A DNA stretch of 32,035 nucleotides, from positions 1 through 32,035 of the forward strand of contig NZ_JALAHB010000212.1 in the NCBI RefSeq assembly GCF_022712115.1, written 5' to 3'. The notes beneath the pieces were generated by a model. That model was not told the DNA's origin and did no database searches. It was given only the letters and a program-made list of their open reading frames with translations. How positions within the stretch are numbered: position 1 is the first letter of the stretch; the number at the start of each line of letters is the position of its first letter. Source of the stretch: Brevibacterium sp. Lineage in GTDB: Bacteria; Actinomycetota; Actinomycetes; Actinomycetales; Brevibacteriaceae. The position numbers and the translations under genes are program-made. Shown piece by piece: positions 17,694 to 24,655 of the stretch.

Positions 17694-19337
17694 TCACGGC
17701 ATGACAGTCCCGGCGGGGCGGTGCGAGAGCGCCCGCACCACCGATTCCATGCGCAGAGCGGTCTCTATGCGGAAGCGGTCGTCCACGTCGTCGAAATCGA
17801 CCCCCAGCAGTCGCTCGATCTGGGCGACCCGGTTGCGCACCGTGTTGTAGTGCACCCGCAGCTCGGCCGCGGTCCTGGGCAGATGCCGGTCGTTGCCCAG
17901 GTAGGCGCGCGCCGTGGCGAGGTGCTGGGTGCCGCGCTGCTCGTCGAGTTCGCGCAGCGGTCCGAGGGTGTCTGCGACGGTGGTCTCCAGCTGTGCGAGC
18001 GGCAGACTGGCGAGCCCCTGCAGGCCGAGGTTCCGCGCGCTCACCACCCCGTCCTCGGAGTGGTGGTCCCCGCTCAGCCCCACCTCGCAGGCGGCGCGCG
18101 CCTCGTCGTAGGACATGGAGATGTCGCCCAGACCTCCGCACGCACGGCCGATCCCGATCACCGCGCCGGCCCCCGGCGACCGGAGGCGCTCGCGTGCGAG
18201 CAGCTCCGCGAGCTGCTGTCGCGTCCTGCCCTCCGGTGCCGTGGGGAGCTCGACCAGTGCTGCGAGGCGGTCGCCGCGCCGCTGCAGCAGGCTGCGGGTG
18301 AACGTGGTGCGGAACTCCTCGGCGAAGCGGGCCGAGACCTGGCCGCCCGGCCCGCGGCTCCCCGCCACCAGGACCCGCGCGCCCCGTGCGAGCCCGCTCA
18401 TGCCGATGAGCGCGAGCCGCCGGACGAGACCTTCGCCGTCCGCCAGCCTGCCGGTGACGAGCTGGTCGAACAGATCCCCGCGGAGGCGCTCCGTCGTCCG
18501 TTCGCGCTCGCCGAGGCGCAGCAGCTGGGAGCGGAGCACCTCGTACGCCAGGCGCAGGGCGGGTTCGTCCGCGGACCGGTGGGCGTCCGCGGAGAGGAGG
18601 GCGAGCCGGAGGCTGCCCCCAGGCTCCAGCTCGCCGGACAGCAGGGTGCGGCCTCCCTGCCGTCCGCCGGAGTGGAGCAGGCGGCCGCCCTCGTCCCGGA
18701 GCTCGATCCGCACGTCTAGGGCGGTCGAGGCTGTCTGGACGGCCTCCTCGATCCGATCGGCTCCCATGAGGCCGTGCGCCAGATCGGCGGCCGAGCGCAG
18801 CGCGGCGGAGGCGGCATCGGCTCGTTCGCGATGGCTGCGCGCCTCTGCCTCCGCGCGACCGTCGACGTCCAGCTGTTCCAGCCGCACCGCGAGGTAGCGG
18901 CCGATCGTCTCCAGCTGCCCGACGTCCTCGTCCGCCCATGCTCGCGGCCGGCGGCACGCCGCGTAGAGCACGCCCAGCGTGCGGTCCGCGGAGAGAAGGG
19001 GCACCACCAGCACGGTGACGATGCCTTCGTTGTCGATGACGCGCTTGGCGGGCACGCGCCGCGCGTCGTGCTGGTAGTCGCTGCTCTTGTGCGGGCGGCC
19101 GAGGAGGGCGGCGCGGCCGCCGATGCCGGAGCCGACCTCCAGCCGCCACACCGCGGACATCTCCGGCGTGCGCAGCCCGGAGGCCGTCCCCATGCGCAGG
19201 CAGCCGTCCTCGACCAGCCCCGTCCACGAGACGTCGCAGCCGAACGTCCTGCGCACCTGGTGCACCGCCGCCTGCATCGCCTGAGTCGGATCATTGGCGA
19301 CGAGGAGGGCCTCCAGGTAGCGGTTCAGGTCGGTCAC
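17694..19337 (-). CDS. GAF domain / PucR-type (HTH_30) transcriptional regulator
   Basis: A 547-residue regulator starting at a GTG (19337) with GGAGGGAG upstream. Residues ~1-155 form a GAF-like sensor (AVHQVRRTFGCDVSWTGLV, SGIGGRAALLG, VTVLVVPLLSADRTLGVLYAA). A coiled segment and a CdaR-like central region follow, and the C-terminus has the PucR HTH: LPRTAAELRVHYNTVRNRVAQIERLLGVDF, then RFRIETALRM. This architecture is that of catabolic activators sensing small aromatic or organic acids (ThcG, DhaR and CdaR relatives). It is directly upstream of the acyl-CoA synthetase and permease genes on the same strand and probably activates them. Further in-frame codons upstream of 19337 are non-coding in character. 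Confidence 0.9.
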   Translation of the reverse strand: MTDLNRYLEALLVANDPTQAMQAAVHQVRRTFGCDVSWTGLVEDGCLRMGTASGLRTPEMSAVWRLEVGSGIGGRAALLGRPHKSSDYQHDARRVPAKRVIDNEGIVTVLVVPLLSADRTLGVLYAACRRPRAWADEDVGQLETIGRYLAVRLEQLDVDGRAEAEARSHRERADAASAALRSAADLAHGLMGADRIEEAVQTASTALDVRIELRDEGGRLLHSGGRQGGRTLLSGELEPGGSLRLALLSADAHRSADEPALRLAYEVLRSQLLRLGERERTTERLRGDLFDQLVTGRLADGEGLVRRLALIGMSGLARGARVLVAGSRGPGGQVSARFAEEFRTTFTRSLLQRRGDRLAALVELPTAPEGRTRQQLAELLARERLRSPGAGAVIGIGRACGGLGDISMSYDEARAACEVGLSGDHHSEDGVVSARNLGLQGLASLPLAQLETTVADTLGPLRELDEQRGTQHLATARAYLGNDRHLPRTAAELRVHYNTVRNRVAQIERLLGVDFDDVDDRFRIETALRMESVVRALSHRPAGTVMP

Positions 19338-19637
19338 GGTTCTCCCTCCTGCCCGGGGGACGTCTCCCGGCGTGCTGCACGAGCGCTGCGGCCCGGGCAC
19401 CTCCCCACCGCCTGCCCGGTGCTGTTGACAACGTACCTCGTCGTGTGTGAATCTCTGTGCCTGGCGCAGATCCGCCGCCCAGCCCGCACCTCGGCCCCAG
19501 CCCGGGTGCACAGGCGAAGGGGAGCACATCCTCGGATCACGTGGCCGGAGCTCGTGCTCCCGGCCGGATGCCGACGCCTCGCATGTGAGACAGCGTCGCG
19601 GCATGCTGGGGCTGCTCGCGGCGCGAGACGGATCCAC
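19338..19637. other. 300-bp divergent intergenic region
   Basis: Between the GAF-PucR gene (-) and the DUF2087 gene (+). It contains GTTGACAAC (19424-19432), a GTTG-N-CAAC dyad that includes a perfect TTGACA, but no good -10 follows at 16-18 bp. I see no ORF with coding character, no tRNA and no terminator here. Confidence 0.5.
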
Positions 19638-20120
19638 ATGACGCACAACAGCGATTTCAAGAAGCTCGTCCGCAGCCGGATGGAGCGCACGGGGGAGAAC
19701 TACACCACGGCGCTCGCCGCACTGCAGATCGACAGGGACCGCGCATACGCGGACCATCTCAGGCGCATCCGCCCGTTCTTCGAGGACGGCGACCCCCGTG
19801 CGCGACTGCTCCGGATCCCCGCGAAGCGGCGCACCCAGCTCGCCGTCGCCCTCGAGATGCTGCGGCGGTTCGATCCGGCGCTCACGTACACGGAGACGCA
19901 GGTGGGCGCCGTTCTCCGCACGGCGCACGAGGACGTCGCCTACCTGCGTCGTGAGCTCGTGGACTACGGCCTCATGGAGCGCGACGGCGTGGGCACCTAC
20001 TGGTTCGCCCGGACCCTGCCGGTCCGCACCGGCAACCTGGCCCAGGAGGTGAGCGACTGGGAGCGGGTGTGGATGCCGGAGTTCCTGGCCGTGGGGACCC
20101 GGGCGGCGCTCGCCGACTGA
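19638..20120 (+). CDS. DUF2087 domain-containing protein
   Basis: A 160-residue protein. Residues ~50-115 match the DUF2087 pattern: RLLRIPAKRRTQLAVALEML, then FDPALTYTETQVGAVLR, HEDVAYLRRELVDYGLMERDGVGTYW. This is a compact winged-helix-like module often found fused to regulators. The N-terminal ~45 residues (DFKKLVRSRMERTGENYTTALAAL) form a separate charged helical segment found in other actinobacterial proteins; its role is unknown to me. A DNA-binding or regulatory function is an inference. The ATG at 19638 has only a weak ribosome site (GAGACGG). The tail ends in a hairpin that includes the stop codon. Confidence 0.85.
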   Translation: MTHNSDFKKLVRSRMERTGENYTTALAALQIDRDRAYADHLRRIRPFFEDGDPRARLLRIPAKRRTQLAVALEMLRRFDPALTYTETQVGAVLRTAHEDVAYLRRELVDYGLMERDGVGTYWFARTLPVRTGNLAQEVSDWERVWMPEFLAVGTRAALAD

Positions 20121-20170
20121 TCGCTTCCCCCAGCCAACCCAGCGACCTCGGCGAGGGAAAGCGATCAGTC
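20115..20170. terminator. Candidate bidirectional terminator hairpin
   Basis: GACTGATCGCTT (20115-20126) and AAGCGATCAGTC (20159-20170) are perfect 12-bp inverted repeats, extended by three C-G pairs past a bulged A at 20158, with a roughly 25-nt loop. The left arm contains the TGA stop of the DUF2087 gene. It lies between converging genes (DUF2087 + and DctP -). No U-tract follows on either strand, so termination is plausible but not proven. Confidence 0.65.
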
Positions 20171-20255
20171 CAGGATGGAAGGATAGGAAGGACGGCTGGA
20201 TGCGCGGGAAGCTGACCACGCGAGGGGAGGCCCGGCGACAGGTGGAAAGCGCCCC

Positions 20256-21545
20256 TCACGCTCCCGGGCGGTGCTCCAGCGCCGCCCCGGACTCGTAGAC
20301 CGTCCGGGCGAACTCGGCGTAGTCCGCCTCCGCGTACCACTCGTCGAAGTCCGCCATGTCCCCGGAATCCGCCAGCCCCAGCTCCTCGACCTTCGCCGTC
20401 CAGGACTCGATGCCCTCCGCCAGCCGCTCCTCGAAGTCCTCGCCCAGCCGTCCGCCGGACACAGCCTCCGCGGTGAGCTCCTCGGAGAGTGTGTGCAGCC
20501 GGGACTGCGTGTCCTCGGACAGCGGCCGCACTTCGCCTCCGTGCTCCTTGGACTGGCGCACCAGCTCGGCCGCGGAGTCCGTGTAGCTCTGCACGAATCC
20601 GCCTCCGCCCAGTCCTGCACTGTCGAAGATGATCTGCTGGTAGGCCAGCGGCAGCTCCTCGAACCTGCTCCCGGCCATCACCGTCGTCGCCGTCCGGGGG
20701 AAGCTGGTGGTGGTCGTGAAGCCCAGCTCCGGAGCGACCTCCAGCACGCCGCTCTCCGCCGTGGCGGGGCTGGGGCCCACATTGCAGTCCACGGTGCCGC
20801 GCTCCAGCGCCTCGAACATCTCCGTGTACTCCATGGAGACGGGCACCGCTCCGAGTCCGGAGACCTGCGTGTCCTGCGCGGTCGTGCCCACCCGGACCTG
20901 GCGTCCCTGCCAGTCGGCGGCCGAGGCCAGCGGCTCCCGGCACGTGGTGTAGTTGCCGGCGGTGGTGGCGAAGGGCGTGAGCGGCACCAGTCCGGCCGCG
21001 TCGAAGGAGTCCAGGATCTCCTGGTTCTCCCAACCCAGGTCGCTGTACACGGCGTAGGCGATGAACTCGCCCGCGAACGGGGAGGAGGGCAGCATCGCAG
21101 TGGTGGTCGAGAGGTCGTCGAAGGCGGCGAATTCTGCCGGGCTGTACCCGGGCAGCGTGTTCGCCAGGTCCAGCCGGCCGTCGGCCAGCGCATCCTGCAC
21201 GGTGTCGTAGCCGGCCACCGCCTGCCCCCACACGAGGTCCACCGTGATCATGCCGCCGGAGCGCTCCTCGATGCGGTCCGCGATCTCCGTCGCCGCCGGA
21301 CTCATGATCGATTCCGCCGAGGCCGCCCCCGGCTGGAAGGTGAGCGTCACCGGTTCCAGCCCCTCGAGGACCGCGTCCACCTCCTCCTGGGAGGCTCCGT
21401 ACTCGAAGCCCTCACCGCCTCCGGCACCGCCGCTGCCGCCGCCGATGCTTCCCGCGCATGCGCTCAGCACCAGTGCGGCGGTGCCTGTCAGCGCCGCTGC
21501 GCCGAGCATCCTGCGACGTCCTCGATTCCTGGGACTTGTCCTCAT
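20256..21545 (-). CDS. TRAP transporter solute-binding lipoprotein, DctP family
   Basis: A 429-residue exported lipoprotein. Arg-rich n-region, hydrophobic core and lipobox LSAC with Cys30, then a Gly-rich linker. The mature part has DctP features: LTFQPGAASAESIMSPAATE, DALADGRLDLANT, ADWQGRQVRVGTTAQ (the conserved Arg that pairs with the ligand carboxylate) and MEYTEMFEALERGTVDC. These proteins bind organic acids outside the membrane and deliver them to the DctQ/DctM permease. Neither permease gene is adjacent or elsewhere in the window. The ATG at 21545 follows GAGGAA; the open frame upstream runs through abnormal GC-rich sequence and is not coding. It is the gene after the alkylsulfatase-like hydrolase on the same strand. 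Confidence 0.91.
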   Translation of the reverse strand: MRTSPRNRGRRRMLGAAALTGTAALVLSACAGSIGGGSGGAGGGEGFEYGASQEEVDAVLEGLEPVTLTFQPGAASAESIMSPAATEIADRIEERSGGMITVDLVWGQAVAGYDTVQDALADGRLDLANTLPGYSPAEFAAFDDLSTTTAMLPSSPFAGEFIAYAVYSDLGWENQEILDSFDAAGLVPLTPFATTAGNYTTCREPLASAADWQGRQVRVGTTAQDTQVSGLGAVPVSMEYTEMFEALERGTVDCNVGPSPATAESGVLEVAPELGFTTTTSFPRTATTVMAGSRFEELPLAYQQIIFDSAGLGGGGFVQSYTDSAAELVRQSKEHGGEVRPLSEDTQSRLHTLSEELTAEAVSGGRLGEDFEERLAEGIESWTAKVEELGLADSGDMADFDEWYAEADYAEFARTVYESGAALEHRPGA

Positions 21546-21796
21546 CCGCTCATTCCTCGTGCAGTTCCCGTGCGCTCCTGCCTGCCGCGCACGCAGTCTC
21601 GTCGCCCGTCCCATCTGGGCGCGGGCGTGCCCTCGGGCGTGTGCCGCCGCCGGGCCCCGGGCGGGGGCACACGCCGGGGGCGCCGGGCCCGCGCGTGCGC
21701 CCGGGGGGGCGGGTGCGCCGCGCCCCGCCGGGGGGCGGGCCCGCGCGCGCGGCCGGGGACACCCCCGCGGCCCCCGGGGGGGGGCCACACGCCGGC
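21546..21796. other. 251-bp extremely GC-rich intergenic region with long hairpin
   Basis: Only 6 of the 120 bases at 21661-21780 are A or T (counted by hand), with G and C homopolymers up to nine bases. GGCGTGTGCC (21636-21645) and GGCACACGCC (21666-21675) are perfect inverted repeats, continued by five more pairs after one mismatch around an 8-nt loop. ACACGCCGG recurs at 21669-21677 and 21787-21795. No coding character is seen. It sits between the hydrolase stop and the DctP start. Confidence 0.7.
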
Positions 21797-23113
21797 TCAG
21801 ACGGACCAGCGCATGCGCCCGGCGGTCCGGGTCCGCAGCTCCGCGACGGGGTCCGTGCCCGCGATCGCGGCCTGGGACTCCACCACGGCCCAGGCATAGA
21901 TGCCCTTGGCCATCGTGGACGTCGCCGCCTTCTCCATCTGCGAGAACACGTCCGCCCGAGCCTCGTGGATCTCCGGGACCGGGGAGGCGTCCGCGGCGAA
22001 CTGCACCAGCTCGCCCGCGAGCCTGTGGCTGCCCGCTTCCGCGAGCTCCTGCGCACGCCGCGCCAGCTTCTCCGCCCCGCCGGCCAGGGAGGCGAGCTCC
22101 GCGGCGAGCTCCGCCTGCGGCGAGGGCTTGAGATGCGCGGGGTTCCCGTCGTACCAGCCGCCGTAGAGGCGCCAGAGATTGCGCACCACGAACTCCGGCT
22201 CGTCGTAGGAGGGCCGCAGGTACGGCTTCTCCAGCAGGTGCTCCGGCGTCCTCACCGTCCGCAGGATCTCGTCCAGCGTGGCACCCTCATTCATCATGTC
22301 CACCGTGGTGCCGTAGATCGCCTCCAGCAGCTCCGCCGCGTTCCCCAGCGTCTCCCGGATGCGCTCCGCACCCACGACCGGCAGCCCGTGGCCGGGCAGC
22401 AGCATCTCCGCACCCAGCCCGGCCATCCAGCGCAGCGTCTGGGCCCACTCGAGGGCGAAGCGCTGGACCTTCTGCGGATTGCCCGCATTGGGGCTCGACC
22501 AGATGAAGAAGTCCCCGGAGAACAGCACCTTCCGCTCCGGGATCCAGGCGATCGTGCAGTCGTCCGTCTCCCCCTTGGCGTGATGGAGCTCGATGTGCTC
22601 CCCGCCCAGGTCCAGGGTGGCCTGGGCGCGGTAGGTGACGTCCGGGTACCGGTACTCGCCGGGCCAGCGGAAGCCCGGTGCCTGGAACTGCCGCCGGTTG
22701 ATCGACTCGTTGTAGCCGTGCGTGCGCCGGTAGCGGTCGAAGCGCGGCACCAGGTTCTCCTGTGCCAGCACGGTGGGCTGGGTCCAGCCGTTCTGCCGCG
22801 CCTCCTCGTCGAACGGACGCATGCCGAAGGCGTGGTCGAGGTGCCCGTGCGAGTACACGGCGGTGTGCACGCGGTCCGGCGTCAGCGCGCGCACGGCGGC
22901 GAACAGCTCCTCGGCCGTCCTGCGGTCGCCCGTGTCGTAGAGGAAGAGCCCCTGCGAGGTCCGCAGCACGTACACGTTGCCGAACGCCGGCCACATGTAC
23001 AGGTTCTCGCCGAGTTCGACGAGCCCCTCCTTCCGGCACTCACCGGCGTGATAGGCGCGGAGGGACTCCTCGCCGCGCCAGGCGCGGTCGGCGTACTCGA
23101 GAATCTCGGACAC
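21797..23113 (-). CDS. Metallo-beta-lactamase-fold hydrolase, alkylsulfatase-like
   Basis: A 438-residue enzyme from a GTG at 23113 with AAGGAG six bases upstream. It has the full metal-binding set of the MBL fold: H89-G-H91-L-D93-H94, E182 in KGETDD, D201 in FSGDFF and H242 in LLPGHG. The C-terminal part has LWRLYGGWYDGNPAHLKP, characteristic of the alkylsulfatase dimerization domain, followed by a helical region. Close relatives hydrolyse alkyl sulfate esters (SdsA1, BDS1), and some act on other esters. No signal peptide is seen, so it is probably cytosolic. A -10 TAGCGT with -35 TTGTCC and an upstream palindrome shared with the PucR gene suggest PucR control. The TRAP binding protein is next downstream. 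Confidence 0.9.
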   Translation of the reverse strand: MSEILEYADRAWRGEESLRAYHAGECRKEGLVELGENLYMWPAFGNVYVLRTSQGLFLYDTGDRRTAEELFAAVRALTPDRVHTAVYSHGHLDHAFGMRPFDEEARQNGWTQPTVLAQENLVPRFDRYRRTHGYNESINRRQFQAPGFRWPGEYRYPDVTYRAQATLDLGGEHIELHHAKGETDDCTIAWIPERKVLFSGDFFIWSSPNAGNPQKVQRFALEWAQTLRWMAGLGAEMLLPGHGLPVVGAERIRETLGNAAELLEAIYGTTVDMMNEGATLDEILRTVRTPEHLLEKPYLRPSYDEPEFVVRNLWRLYGGWYDGNPAHLKPSPQAELAAELASLAGGAEKLARRAQELAEAGSHRLAGELVQFAADASPVPEIHEARADVFSQMEKAATSTMAKGIYAWAVVESQAAIAGTDPVAELRTRTAGRMRWSV

Positions 23114-23197
23114 GTCTTCTCCTTCGAAGCAGATGTGAGGCGTTGCCGGTCTCCGGCGACCGGGCCGGTCAGCGGCGACCGGCGGAGCACGGTCCTG

Positions 23198-23226
23198 ACG
23201 CTATGTGCGGGGAGCAGGCCGGACAA
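23198..23226 (-). promoter_or_regulatory. Predicted promoter of the alkylsulfatase-like gene
   Basis: On the minus strand TTGTCC (23226-23221) is followed after exactly 17 bp by TAGCGT (23203-23198). The -10 is identical to those proposed for the CoA-transferase (24612-24617) and the ABC operon (26593-26598). Confidence 0.55.
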
Positions 23227-23257
23227 TGAGCGCGGGTGACAACCGGCCGGCGGTGGA

Positions 23258-23275
23258 ACTGTGACGGATCACAGT
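23258..23275. promoter_or_regulatory. 18-bp palindrome, copy A (candidate PucR operator or RNA hairpin)
   Basis: ACTGTGACGGATCACAGT has perfect 7-bp arms around CGGA. It contains the stop codon of the PucR-family gene and is centred about 63.5 bp upstream of the -10 of the hydrolase promoter. Its 16-bp core differs at one central base from copy B (24539-24556). On the minus strand the loop reads TCCG. Confidence 0.7.
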
Positions 23276-24528
23276 GCGCGGGAGCCCGCCTCCTCCGCGC
23301 CCGAGGCCTCGGGCGCGTCCCCCGCGAGCGCTGCGACGGCGAGCGTGAGCAGATCGCGCGTGCGGTGCGCGTCCAGTCCGGTGAGCTGGGCGACTCGGGC
23401 GAGCCGGTTGTCCACCGTGTTGGGATGCACGTGGAGCGCCCGCGCGGTCGCACGCCTGTCGAGATCGTGGTCGATGAAGCTGCGCACAGTCTCGCGCAGC
23501 TCCGGCCGCGAGAGCGCGGGACGGCTCCGCTCCAGGAGGGAGGGCAGGGCGAGGCTGCCGTGCCCGAGGTGGTGGTCGAGCGCGAGGTCGTCCATCGTCA
23601 GGGGCACCCCGGTGCGGCCCAGCCGCAGCCCCGTCTCCAGGGCCGCCGCGCTCACGCGTGCGGCGCGGGGCACGTCGCCGAGGCCGTGCGCGGGCTCGGA
23701 CGCCGTCGTCACCTCCGCACCGGTCACCTCGCGGAGCGTGCGCAGCGTCCGTGCCGCGGCCTCGGCGTCGCCCAGCCCCTCCCGATGGGACCAGGAGACG
23801 ATCCGTCCGGTCCGCGCCCGGAGGTCCATGAGCCAGACATCGGCGAAGTCGCGGCGCAGCTGCGCCCGCACCTGCCGGACCTTGCGGTGCCGGGCGATGG
23901 AGCGGTCGCGGTGGGCGGCGGCGTCCTCGCCCGGGGCCGGTCCCAGGTGCAGGTGCGTCACGAGGGGTGCTGAGGGGACCGCGTCCGGCTCCGCGAAGGT
24001 CCAGCCGCGGCCCGTCCACAGGGCCTCGATGACCTCCGCGTCCTGGCGGGAGTCCGCCGCGGCGGCGTCCCGGGCGGCGACCGCGAAGGCGTCCGCGACC
24101 TTGCGCGCCATGAGGTCGAAGGCCTCGCGCATCCGGGTGACGGCGTGCAGGACGAGCGCCGGCTCCCGGATCTCCGCCGCCGCGGCCTCGGCGAGCACGG
24201 TGTACGACAGCTGCCAGCAGCGCATGTACTCCTCGAGCGGCAGGTCGTCGGCGACCCTGTCGACGGTGAGCGCGGCGGCCTCGGTGATCGCGGGTTCGAG
24301 CGGCGGCCGGGTCTCCGTGAGGGAGGCGATGCACGCGCGCATGATCGTCCGCACCGTCTGCGTGCTCTCGCGCTCGAGGTGGTGGGGGACGTCCGTGCCC
24401 GTGTACCTCTCCGCGCCCTCTACGTAGAGGGCGATCGTCCGCCGGGCCAGCGCGGGCACCGCCCGCCGCAGCCGGTCCGCGGCCCCGGCGAGAGCGTCCG
24501 AGGACTGGTCGTCTCCGATGGTCTGCAT
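23269..24528 (-). CDS. PucR-family (HTH_30) transcriptional regulator
   Basis: A 419-residue regulator with no recognisable GAF or PAS. The N-terminal ~180 residues are helical (LRRAVPALARRTIALYVEGAERY, RESTQTVRTIMRACIASL), resembling the RsbRD/CdaR-like N-terminus of actinobacterial PucR proteins. The central part is GGDEF-like degenerate, and the C-terminus carries the HTH VRSFIDHDLDRRATARALHVHPNTVDNRLARV with TGLDAHRTRDL. GAGGAG lies directly before the ATG at 24528. The gene is divergent from the CoA-transferase and co-directional with the hydrolase. Nearly identical 18-bp palindromes sit at its 5' end and at its stop codon, so autoregulation plus control of both neighbours is likely. The effector is unknown. 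Confidence 0.92.
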   Translation of the reverse strand: MQTIGDDQSSDALAGAADRLRRAVPALARRTIALYVEGAERYTGTDVPHHLERESTQTVRTIMRACIASLTETRPPLEPAITEAAALTVDRVADDLPLEEYMRCWQLSYTVLAEAAAAEIREPALVLHAVTRMREAFDLMARKVADAFAVAARDAAAADSRQDAEVIEALWTGRGWTFAEPDAVPSAPLVTHLHLGPAPGEDAAAHRDRSIARHRKVRQVRAQLRRDFADVWLMDLRARTGRIVSWSHREGLGDAEAAARTLRTLREVTGAEVTTASEPAHGLGDVPRAARVSAAALETGLRLGRTGVPLTMDDLALDHHLGHGSLALPSLLERSRPALSRPELRETVRSFIDHDLDRRATARALHVHPNTVDNRLARVAQLTGLDAHRTRDLLTLAVAALAGDAPEASGAEEAGSRAL

Positions 24529-24538
24529 CCGCCGCTCC

Positions 24539-24556
24539 TCTGTGACGCATCACAGA
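24539..24556. promoter_or_regulatory. 18-bp palindrome, copy B (candidate PucR operator or RNA hairpin)
   Basis: TCTGTGACGCATCACAGA has perfect 7-bp arms around CGCA. Its edge abuts the Shine-Dalgarno of the PucR gene, so it lies in that gene's leader or start-site region. It is centred about 64.5 bp upstream of the -10 of the divergent CoA-transferase. A degenerate third copy, CTGTGATCCGCCTCGA, starts 32 bp further on at 24572, about three helical turns away. Confidence 0.7.
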
Positions 24557-24611
24557 TTCCCCTGCACGTCCCTGTGATCCGCCTCGATGGTATCCCCTGC
24601 CGCCCCTTCAG

Positions 24612-24617
24612 TAGCGT
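24612..24617 (+). promoter_or_regulatory. Predicted -10 of the CoA-transferase promoter
   Basis: TAGCGT, the same hexamer as at the hydrolase and ABC promoters. No good -35 exists 16-18 bp upstream (best TGGTAT, 24588-24593). The degenerate operator half-site at 24572-24587 ends at that position, as expected for an activator-dependent promoter. Confidence 0.45.
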
Positions 24618-24655
24618 GCACCCGGAGAGTGCCGCCGTTCGAGGAGGAGCGCAGA

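Noticed and set aside
19425..19430. TTGACA as -35 of the DUF2087 gene
   Set aside because: No acceptable -10 follows at 16-18 bp, and it lies about 210 bp from the start codon.
17694..20219. An 841-residue version of the GAF-PucR regulator starting at 20219
   Set aside because: The extra 294 residues cross the DUF2087 gene in antisense and have no domain; GTG 19337 with GGAGG is the better start.
23258..24556. CRP/GlxR binding sites (TGTGA...TCACA)
   Set aside because: The half-sites match CRP but the spacer is 4 bp; CRP and actinobacterial GlxR sites have 6 bp between TGTGA and TCACA, so the geometry is wrong.
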